Assembly (NCBI GenBank): GCA_003152955.1
Contig: PMBQ01000292.1
Location: 1-6,957 of the forward strand
Length of the DNA stretch: 6,957 nt
Origin: Candidatus Bathyarchaeota archaeon
GTDB lineage: Archaea > Thermoproteota > Bathyarchaeia > 40CM-2-53-6 > FEN-987
Direction: 5' to 3'
A program made the translations under genes and the position numbers. The notes under the pieces are model-generated. The model saw only the letters and a program-made list of their open reading frames with translations, did not search any database and had not been told where the DNA came from. This document shows positions 1 through 4,785 of this stretch, in pieces; within the stretch, counting starts at the first letter, position 1, and each line of letters begins with the position of its first letter.

Positions 1-2148
1 CATTACGCTCACGAGACTAACGTTCTGATAGAATCCTACGTCGATCTCCTGGTCATTCCAAACCCAATTCCGCGAAACGGCTGGGGTTTCCCAGTCTGTA
101 CTGGCGACGGATACCTCGAAGCCAGCGCCCCGGAACAAGTGATCGCTAATCTCCATGGGATTGCCGCTCAATGCCAAAGAGACCTGTGCTGGAGTTGACT
201 GTAGGTAACCTGTTGCCCACAGTCTCGCGTTGTATGTGCCCGCAGGGATTCCGTAATTTTGCCCGTTCCAAGTGTCGTTTATTCCATAAAACTGAATGAT
301 GGCGTTGCCGGTCTGGAGCGCATTGCGGTTCACGCCGGCTGGATCATTTGGATCGCGAAACGTAGGTTGCTTCGTCAGCAGTGTAGAGTAACCATTGTGA
401 CGATAGGTTCCAGTGCTGTTAGTGAAACCTAGCGAAGTTACGTTAAATGACCATATCGCATTGTTCGCATCTTCAAGCGCGCCATAGAGGTAGCCTGCGC
501 CCGTGTTAATCGTGCTCGTTGTCAGAGTGTCTTGCTGGTTATGAAAATGAACGGTCTCGTCGACCGAACTGCTCAGTAGCAAGTCAACTGGGACTGAGAC
601 ATCTCCGGCCCATTCGCTTCCTCCCACAACAAACGAGTATGGCTGAAACGTGGATCCATCTAAGCCGGACTGGACGTATCTGAAGACCCATGCTCGAAGA
701 TAATACTGACCAGGCGTCAAGCCATTAACCCAAGTCGAGTAAACCTGCGGAACGTGACCATCCAAGTCACTCGGTGCACCATACTCGCCCACTGAACCAA
801 ATTGGAAATTAAACGGACTAATTGACCCTCCAACCACGAACCAATGTTGAGCCGGCCCAACTCCTTGCGGGTCAGTTGTGAGATCTGTGAAATTGGAATC
901 TGAAACTCCGCTGCTTGTGAATCCCGCGCCAGTCCCATAGGCATGCCACGGGAAGGCAATCTTGCTGCCCAAGCGCGGATCACCACACGAACCAGCATGC
1001 GAGCCTCCCACGTACAGGTTCTGACCTCCGGCGATGCAGGGTAAGGGAGACCATGAAACCGGGGTCGCTCCAAGATCTGGCATGACGCTGTTCGCTGGTT
1101 GATCGTAAAGTTCAATCTTGATGTAGGAACTCTCAGGCCACGGTTCATCGCCGAACTGATGCTTGCTGTACACGTATCCCTGGATCACGACGCCAGGGTT
1201 CAAATTCAGTCCTAAGTACAGTGATTGTCCAGCTGACACTCTGACGCCCGCGCTGACCAGTTGAGCTGGGTAGCCTGCTGCCTCCGCGTAAACATCATAA
1301 ACTCCAGCCGCGACGCCTTCGATATCAAATTGGCCGTGAGCGGTGGCGTTGAAATATCCTGCAGCGTCAACGCAACCCGGTCTAGAAGGCGCATTGAGCT
1401 GTGGACAAGAATAAAGTGCAACTCCAGTGCTCGGATCCAGCTTCACAGTCATATGCGCCAGCACCTTACCGGCCTCTTGAACTGGCGCGCCCGTGAAGCT
1501 AGAATAACCGCCGTATGCGACCGTTCCACTCATCGAAGCCGGATCAAGCTCCCCTCTAACAAGCAGCGAAGGCCAGTTCTGGACCGGGACCCAACTGCTT
1601 GGCAGTTCGCCCGGTGGACCGTAACTGGAGAACAACTGCATTTTGAAAAAGTACTCGCCAGCAATTGACGGCGCGACTAGACCGTTTATCCTTACGTAGT
1701 ACCATTCGCTTCCCGTCGTGAAATTGATGAACTGGCTGCGCGTGTTTCCGTCAACGGTCACCGAAACAATTGTCCATCCAGGAGCATACCTGTCGTTTCC
1801 TGAAAGTGATCTCACGATAATGTTCGCGTAATTGTTCGTTAGAGTCGAGATGACCTGTTCTGGGAGTATGTTGTGAAATTCGGGGGGGATCAAGATTGAT
1901 AACGTATCCCAACCATGAACATTCGAAAATCCGGAAGCGGAAAGAGCGATGATGAGGTCCCCACTGGAACCCACGAGAACGTCATTCGGCCAAACGGTCC
2001 CAACCAAACCAGGAACCTGAGGGTCGTTACTGTGGGGAGAGAATCCATCCGGATTCGCTCGAGGCGTTGCCTGACCAAAGCTTGCTGCTGGCAGACTGCT
2101 CATCAATAGTAAGAGGGCAATGACACACACGAATGTCGCCGGACGCAT
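1..2148 (-). CDS. Large secreted surface protein with carboxypeptidase-regulatory-like beta-sandwich, partial
   Basis: An uninterrupted minus-strand frame of 716 codons starts at ATG (2148-2146) and is still open at base 1, so the C-terminus is missing. An in-frame TGA lies a few codons upstream, which fixes this ATG as the start. The N-terminus is a clear signal peptide: MRP, then a hydrophobic stretch to about residue 20, then SLPAASFGQ. There is no lipobox cysteine. At least seven N-x-S/T sequons are visible. Residues about 206-318 look like a carboxypeptidase-regulatory-like/Ig fold: SGTV start, G-x-F-D-I-E-G around D275, then the AGVYDVYAEAAGY turn. Two more 'PG/AG-x-Y' turns occur near residues 476-483 and 633-640, suggesting repeated beta-sandwich domains. 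Cysteine pairs C248/C259 and C371/C388 could be disulfides. The likely role is an extracellular or S-layer-associated protein. The substrate is unknown and no catalytic motif was recognised. It is divergent from the wHTH gene at 2477 and probably functionally separate from nurA-herA. Confidence 0.85.
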   Translation of the reverse strand, partial: MRPATFVCVIALLLLMSSLPAASFGQATPRANPDGFSPHSNDPQVPGLVGTVWPNDVLVGSSGDLIIALSASGFSNVHGWDTLSILIPPEFHNILPEQVISTLTNNYANIIVRSLSGNDRYAPGWTIVSVTVDGNTRSQFINFTTGSEWYYVRINGLVAPSIAGEYFFKMQLFSSYGPPGELPSSWVPVQNWPSLLVRGELDPASMSGTVAYGGYSSFTGAPVQEAGKVLAHMTVKLDPSTGVALYSCPQLNAPSRPGCVDAAGYFNATAHGQFDIEGVAAGVYDVYAEAAGYPAQLVSAGVRVSAGQSLYLGLNLNPGVVIQGYVYSKHQFGDEPWPESSYIKIELYDQPANSVMPDLGATPVSWSPLPCIAGGQNLYVGGSHAGSCGDPRLGSKIAFPWHAYGTGAGFTSSGVSDSNFTDLTTDPQGVGPAQHWFVVGGSISPFNFQFGSVGEYGAPSDLDGHVPQVYSTWVNGLTPGQYYLRAWVFRYVQSGLDGSTFQPYSFVVGGSEWAGDVSVPVDLLLSSSVDETVHFHNQQDTLTTSTINTGAGYLYGALEDANNAIWSFNVTSLGFTNSTGTYRHNGYSTLLTKQPTFRDPNDPAGVNRNALQTGNAIIQFYGINDTWNGQNYGIPAGTYNARLWATGYLQSTPAQVSLALSGNPMEISDHLFRGAGFEVSVASTDWETPAVSRNWVWNDQEIDVGFYQNVSLVSVM

Positions 2149-2182
2149 CAGTATCAGTCTTATTCAGCAGGGAACTTGCCCG

Positions 2183-2190
2183 CTTATATG
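2183..2190 (-). promoter_or_regulatory. Archaeal TATA box of the secreted-protein gene
   Basis: On the minus strand the sequence reads ACATATAAGC, centred about 39 nt ahead of the ATG at 2148. Archaeal transcription begins about 25 nt downstream of the TATA box, which would leave a leader of roughly 13 nt. No good Shine-Dalgarno sequence lies in that leader. The position is inferred from consensus spacing only. Confidence 0.55.
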
Positions 2191-2438
2191 TGGACCTCTA
2201 AACGATCGTGGAGCAGTCGCTCAACAATCGAGCCAGCCATCAATCAGGAACTATCAGTTCAGGTATGCATGGAAACCATTATTCTCGGTTCAGTGATGCC
2301 CCCGCCCCAGATCTATAAGCGATAGAAACTGGACTACGATCGGGCATTCAGGATGCGACGTGGGCGACACAGCCAGGCGGGTCTAATGCAAAGCTCGGTC
2401 CGACCGGTGCCAAACGGTTCCATTGCTCCTCGCAAATG

Positions 2439-2447
2439 TGAAATAAC
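2439..2447 (+). promoter_or_regulatory. Weak TATA-like element ahead of the first wHTH gene
   Basis: TGAAATAAC is centred about 34 nt before the TTG start at 2477, the same spacing as the stronger TATA box of the paralogous gene at 3630. The match to the archaeal consensus is poor. The more TATA-like string at 2311-2319 is an alternative and would give a leader of about 135 nt. Confidence 0.3.
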
Positions 2448-2476
2448 TGCTCTGGAAGTGAGTGCTGGCGGCTTAA

Positions 2477-2983
2477 TTGTCAGAAAGGCGGCTAAGGTTC
2501 AGGCTTCGACGCGGAAATTTCGAGGTCGAGCTCGAGGGCGATTTTGACTATGTACGCGGTAAGTTTGAGGAGTTGCTCCAATCTCAACCAGCAATGCAAC
2601 CTGGTTCATTGTCGACAGTTGGAGATCAGTCGCTCGAAGGATTCATTCCCTCCGAGGAGGTCGCGGGGATCCTTGAGACGACGCCTGACGGAAAGTTGCA
2701 TTTCACGATTCCCTTTGACAGAATATCGGCGAAGGAAGCGATTGGCCTGATCATTTACAGCAACAATCCCACACCAATCGAGGATGCTAGATTGATCGAA
2801 TTGCTCGAGACAAGTTGGAAGGCTGTGAAGGATAATGTAGTTCGGGCGCGCGTGAGCGAGCTGAGGAAAGAGGGCAAGCTCATCGTCGAACAGGGGCGCT
2901 ACAGTCTTTCAGGCGCTGGATTGCAGTGGATTAGCCAAGATGTTCTGCCGAAGCTTCGACCAGCCAACAACCAGAGTTCGTAA
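2477..2983 (+). CDS. Two-domain wHTH protein, paralogue 1
   Basis: This 168-residue cytoplasmic protein starts at TTG. An in-frame TAA at 2474-2476 directly abuts the start, and no ATG or GTG follows before the conserved N-terminal module, so TTG is the only sensible choice. Residues 6-35 form a basic-then-acidic beta-beta-alpha module: RLRFRLRRG, then FEVELEGDFDYV, then KFEELL. A low-complexity linker (about 36-55) follows. Residues 66-95 carry the L-E-T-T-P-D-G-K-L / I-S-A-K-E-A-I segment shared in pattern with the genes at 3630 and 4161. Residues about 96-160 are a winged helix: VVRARVSELRKEG as the recognition region, QGRYSLSGAGL as the wing, and a VLPKLRP tail almost identical to ILPKLKP in paralogue 2. 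DNA binding is inferred from the fold. I do not recognise a named family for the N-terminal module. It is separated from its two paralogues by the minus-strand wHTH gene, so it is probably its own transcription unit. Confidence 0.8.
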   Translation: MSERRLRFRLRRGNFEVELEGDFDYVRGKFEELLQSQPAMQPGSLSTVGDQSLEGFIPSEEVAGILETTPDGKLHFTIPFDRISAKEAIGLIIYSNNPTPIEDARLIELLETSWKAVKDNVVRARVSELRKEGKLIVEQGRYSLSGAGLQWISQDVLPKLRPANNQSS

Positions 2984-3114
2984 TCGTCGCAGACCCTAGA
3001 CGTTTCTGTTGTGCTGACAAACGCGCGAGCCGCCAGAAAACTTCTCACTCGACCGTTCCGATCTAGGCAACTATCCCAAGTAAGGCGTGGACTCCTGCAA
3101 ACTCTTCTGAAGCG

Positions 3115-3136
3115 CCCTCACGAAAAACCGTGGGGG
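3115..3136 (-). terminator. Hairpin with U-tract between convergent genes
   Basis: The arms CCCTCACG (3115-3122) and CGTGGGGG (3129-3136) pair over 8 bp around the loop AAAAAC. In a minus-strand transcript the loop contributes UUUUU about 26-30 nt after the stop of the wHTH gene at 3153. Archaeal RNA polymerase commonly stops at such U-tracts. In the plus direction the stem has one G-U pair in place of a mismatch but only UUUC follows it. It may serve both converging genes, with the minus direction favoured. Confidence 0.45.
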
Positions 3137-3152
3137 TTTCGATGTTTGAAGG

Positions 3153-3419
3153 TTAATCTCTTGTGTTCTTGACCTGTTCTTCAAGCCATCGCAAGCGTTG
3201 AATTCCGCGTTCAGACATTGCATACGTGAACGTTCCACCAGATCTTTCGCGTTTCAGCAGTCCCTGTTTGTAGTAGCGCATTAGAGCCATGCGAAGCGCA
3301 TGGATATCGAGTGTGATCTCCTTTGATTCTGCGAGCTTCTTGATGAGCACTCCACCGTTCATTGGACCGTGGGTGAACAGGAGCTGGAGAACGGGTAATT
3401 TCAGCGCGTTGTAGTCCAA
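3153..3419 (-). CDS. Small stand-alone winged-helix DNA-binding protein
   Basis: This 88-residue protein starts at TTG (3419-3417), decided by a strong Shine-Dalgarno AGGAGGG seven bases upstream. It is almost entirely one wHTH domain. Helix 1 is LPVLQLLFTHG (8-18). GGVLIKKLAESKEI (22-35) forms helix 2. DIHALRMALMRYYKQGLLKRE (38-58, the last residues shading into strand) forms the recognition helix. SGGTFTYAMSERGI (60-73) forms the wing, and a basic C-terminal helix follows. The pattern is that of PadR/MarR-like or generic archaeal transcription factors. No ligand or metal site is visible. It lies between two of the three paralogous wHTH genes on the opposite strand and is divergent from the gene at 3630 across 210 bases carrying dyads. 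A role as regulator of itself and of the 3630 operon is inferred. It lacks the N-terminal module of its neighbours and is not an obvious paralogue of them. Confidence 0.8.
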   Translation of the reverse strand: MDYNALKLPVLQLLFTHGPMNGGVLIKKLAESKEITLDIHALRMALMRYYKQGLLKRERSGGTFTYAMSERGIQRLRWLEEQVKNTRD

Positions 3420-3426
3420 TCTGTAA

Positions 3427-3433
3427 CCCTCCT
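3427..3433 (-). promoter_or_regulatory. Ribosome binding site fixing the TTG start of the small wHTH gene
   Basis: The minus strand reads AGGAGGG, with seven bases between it and TTG at 3419. This is the strongest SD in the left half of the window. It contrasts with the SD-less, nearly leaderless start of the divergent gene at 3630. Confidence 0.65.
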
Positions 3434-3475
3434 ACCCTGACAATGAGCTTCGGCACATTAGAGTTAGATTGAGTT

Positions 3476-3484
3476 GAATATAAG
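3476..3484 (-). promoter_or_regulatory. TATA box of the small wHTH gene
   Basis: CTTATATTC on the minus strand is centred about 60 nt before the TTG at 3419. With about 25 nt to transcription start, this gives a leader of about 35 nt, enough to hold the AGGAGGG ribosome site. The element is nearly symmetrical (GAATATAAG on plus), but in the plus direction it is too far from 3630 for the usual short leader. Confidence 0.5.
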
Positions 3485-3565
3485 TAACATCTAGCAGAAC
3501 TCTCAATTCTGACATGCTCCTGCTCGACTTTGCACAAACTGGCGCAAATAAGTAGAGTAACACCT

Positions 3566-3575
3566 TGTAGGTACA
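3566..3575. promoter_or_regulatory. Dyad TGTA-GG-TACA in the divergent promoter region
   Basis: TGTAGGTACA is an inverted repeat with a 2-base spacer, about 20 bases upstream of the TATA box of the 3630 gene. A second dyad with the same half-sites inverted, TACA-G-TGTA, overlaps that TATA box at 3597-3605. Such placement would suit an upstream operator for one of the encoded wHTH proteins. Short dyads occur by chance, so this is a candidate only. Confidence 0.3.
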
Positions 3576-3591
3576 TTTAGCACTTCAAAGC

Positions 3592-3598
3592 TTTTATA
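3592..3598 (+). promoter_or_regulatory. TATA box of the second wHTH gene (operon promoter)
   Basis: TTTTATA sits about 35 nt before the TTG start at 3630, preceded by AAAGC, a plausible BRE. Expected transcription start is near 3620, giving a leader of 10 nt or less with no SD, so translation is likely leaderless or nearly so. The dyad TACA-G-TGTA (3597-3605) overlaps its 3' half, so a bound repressor there would block TBP/TFB. Confidence 0.6.
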
Positions 3599-3629
3599 CA
3601 GTGTACGAGTGAATGTGAAATGAAAGTAA

Positions 3630-4157
3630 TTGTCAGAAGGCCAACAACAGCTCTCAACGATAGGACATCCCCTAGAAGTCACCATAAAATACGGAACGCG
3701 TGAAAAGAAAATCATCGGATCGCCAGACCAAGTCGCAAAAGAAGTCTATGCCTTCCTGCTGAAGGCGGTCCCGGAACTCGATCTCGCTTCGCACCTCGCA
3801 TTGTCCGTGGATGTAAAAGACCTAGCCCAAGCCTGCCAAGGCGTGCTAGCCGTGACGCCCGAGGGAATAGTGACTACCGTACCTACTGAAAACCTAGCCG
3901 ACCGCGAACTCGTACTGCTACACCTAGCAAAGGCACGGATCGCACAAATGCTAGGCAAATCAGACAAAGACCTCGTCCAATCAGCAGAACTTATCGCAGC
4001 AACAAAGAAGACGGCCGGCACAGTGGCCGGACGACTGAGCGAACTATGTGGTGAAAGCCTCGCTGAAAGAAAAGGGAAGGGCGAATACCGAGCAACCACC
4101 CTGGGCTTACATGTTTTTCGCGAACATATACTCCCCAAACTGAAACCGAAACCCTAG
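3630..4157 (+). CDS. Two-domain wHTH protein, paralogue 2
   Basis: This 175-residue cytoplasmic protein starts at TTG. In-frame TAA at 3627-3629 abuts the start, and the context (TAA-TTG-TCA-GAA) is the same as at paralogue 1. Residues about 14-45 form a beta-beta-alpha module (LEVTIKYG, then QVAKEVYAFLLKAVP). Residues 46-110 contain VPELDLASHL, a VTPEGIV turn and a helical DRELVLLHLAKARIAQMLGK segment. Residues about 110-171 are a winged helix: TVAGRLSELCGESLAERKGKG as recognition helix and turn, GEYRATTLGL as wing, and ILPKLKPKP as tail. The middle and C-terminal parts align along their length with the gene at 4161; the tail matches the gene at 2477. It heads a probable operon, with only 3 nt to the next gene. 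Codon use is odd: about 8 of 25 leucines are CTA, against about 1 of 19 in paralogue 1. The function is unknown; DNA binding is inferred. Confidence 0.82.
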   Translation: MSEGQQQLSTIGHPLEVTIKYGTREKKIIGSPDQVAKEVYAFLLKAVPELDLASHLALSVDVKDLAQACQGVLAVTPEGIVTTVPTENLADRELVLLHLAKARIAQMLGKSDKDLVQSAELIAATKKTAGTVAGRLSELCGESLAERKGKGEYRATTLGLHVFREHILPKLKPKP

Positions 4158-4158
4158 C

Positions 4159-4163
4159 AGGTG
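4159..4163 (+). promoter_or_regulatory. SD-like AGGTG that favours a TTG start at 4170 for the third wHTH gene
   Basis: AGGTG lies six bases before an in-frame TTG at 4170-4172 and itself contains the upstream GTG candidate (4161). A start at 4170 would read TTG-ACA-GAA (MTE), matching TTG-TCA-GAA (MSE) at both paralogues. The GTG at 4161 has no SD of its own. Confidence 0.4.
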
Positions 4164-4685
4164 CCAATCTTGACAGAAGCTGAAACAAAACAAATCAAAG
4201 TCCTGATTGATGCGAATGGACTTCGCTACGAAGCCAGCGGCAATATCGAAGAGATGATTCCACAAATCATCCAATTTCTATCTCAAGCCGTTCCGACATA
4301 TGACTTGGCCAGAAAATTGCTCTACGTATCTGACCTCGCAAGCCTAACCGACAAGGTCTCTGACTACGCGAAAATGACGAACACTGGTCAGCTACTCCTT
4401 ACAAGAAATGATCTCGCCGCTGACAAGTCGATTTTGGTAATTCTGTTTATGGCACATTTGGCAAGCAAGACCGCCAAACGTGAGTCCGACTCCCTAAGCA
4501 TCGAGGAGATAGCAAATGGCGTAGGAAAGGCACCGAAGACCATTAGGAATGTAATAGTTGAATTACAGAAATCCGGTTTTATTGAACGCTCGGACAGGGG
4601 CAGGTATAGGACAACGCCGAAGGGCCTGATGCAACTTGAATCTTCTCTGCTGAACGGCTCGAAGAGAGGAGGCGCGACCGAGTAG
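4161..4685 (+). CDS. Two-domain wHTH protein, paralogue 3
   Basis: This is up to 174 residues long. The outermost start is GTG at 4161, three bases after the previous stop. TTG at 4170 is at least as likely, with AGGTG in SD position and MTE matching the paralogues' MSE, and gives 171 residues. Counting from 4161: residues about 11-43 form the beta-beta-alpha module (IKVLIDANGLRYEAS, then IIQFLSQAVP). The AVPTYDLARKL stretch matches AVPELDLASHL in paralogue 2. TNTGQLLL and the LAADKSILVILFMAHLASKTAK helix follow. Residues about 108-160 are a winged helix: LSIEEIANGVGK as helix 2, KTIRNVIVELQKSGFIER as recognition helix, and RGRYRTTPKGL as wing. Unlike its paralogues it lacks the LPKL-K/R-P tail and ends GSKRGGATE. 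It is co-directional with nurA 100 nt downstream and presumably co-transcribed with the gene at 3630. It is probably a DNA-binding partner or regulator of NurA-HerA (inference). Confidence 0.82.
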   Translation: MPILTEAETKQIKVLIDANGLRYEASGNIEEMIPQIIQFLSQAVPTYDLARKLLYVSDLASLTDKVSDYAKMTNTGQLLLTRNDLAADKSILVILFMAHLASKTAKRESDSLSIEEIANGVGKAPKTIRNVIVELQKSGFIERSDRGRYRTTPKGLMQLESSLLNGSKRGGATE

Positions 4686-4753
4686 CGGTCCGAGGTGCGC
4701 TAGCAACTAATGCCGTTTACATTGAGAGGGTGCGGCAGCTGCGGGAGATTCGG

Positions 4754-4765
4754 GGGAATGTTCCC
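4754..4765. promoter_or_regulatory. Dyad GGGAA-TG-TTCCC before nurA
   Basis: A 12-base inverted repeat with a 2-base centre lies just before the nurA ribosome site. A wider alternative pairs GCGGGA (4741-4746) with TCCCGC (4762-4767). As DNA it could be an operator for one of the wHTH proteins. As RNA, the wider hairpin could set spacing to the ribosome site at 4771. A further 8-base palindrome, GCAGCTGC, lies at 4735-4742. The 100-nt gap to the preceding gene is the only sizeable gap in this otherwise tight rightward gene run. Confidence 0.35.
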
Positions 4766-4770
4766 GCAAC

Positions 4771-4776
4771 GGAGGG
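4771..4776 (+). promoter_or_regulatory. Ribosome binding site of nurA
   Basis: GGAGGG ends nine bases before the GTG at 4786. The nearby GTG at 4781 is out of frame, so this site supports 4786 as the start. Confidence 0.65.
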
Positions 4777-4785
4777 AAGAGTGAA

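Larger units (their letters stand above)
2149..2476. other. Divergent intergenic region, no convincing gene
   Basis: These 328 bases separate the minus-strand secreted-protein gene from the plus-strand wHTH gene at 2477. They hold the minus-strand TATA box near 2187. A plus-strand TATA-like string, ATCTATAAG, lies at 2311-2319 after a C-rich patch (2299-2309). It is too far from 2477 for the short leader seen at the other genes. It does lie about 38 nt ahead of an ATG at 2353 that opens a 64-codon arginine-rich frame. That frame runs 71 nt into the wHTH gene and has no recognisable domain, so I do not call it. I see no tRNA, CRISPR or large repeat here. Confidence 0.5.

Noticed and set aside
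717..1148. A 143-codon minus-strand frame inside the secreted-protein gene
   Set aside because: It is an out-of-frame shadow on the same strand as the continuous 716-codon frame.
1261..1668. A 135-codon plus-strand frame opposite the secreted-protein gene
   Set aside because: It lies wholly antisense to a long coherent reading frame with signal peptide and sequons, and its translation has no domain pattern.
2526..2535. 10-base perfect palindrome TCGAGCTCGA
   Set aside because: It lies inside the coding stretch for the EVELE motif and is explained by codons GTC-GAG-CTC-GAG; no regulatory context.
2353..2547. A 64-codon plus-strand frame with a TATA-like string about 38 nt upstream
   Set aside because: It overlaps the wHTH gene at 2477 by 71 nt in another frame, is arginine-rich without a recognisable domain, and has no ribosome site. 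It cannot be excluded as a short leaderless peptide.
3211..3576. A 121-codon minus-strand frame overlapping the small wHTH gene
   Set aside because: It conflicts with the frame that has a strong SD and a clear winged-helix pattern, and it runs through the promoter region.
3746..4138. A 130-codon minus-strand frame opposite paralogue 2
   Set aside because: It is Ser/Ala/Arg-rich antisense noise against a gene supported by two paralogues.
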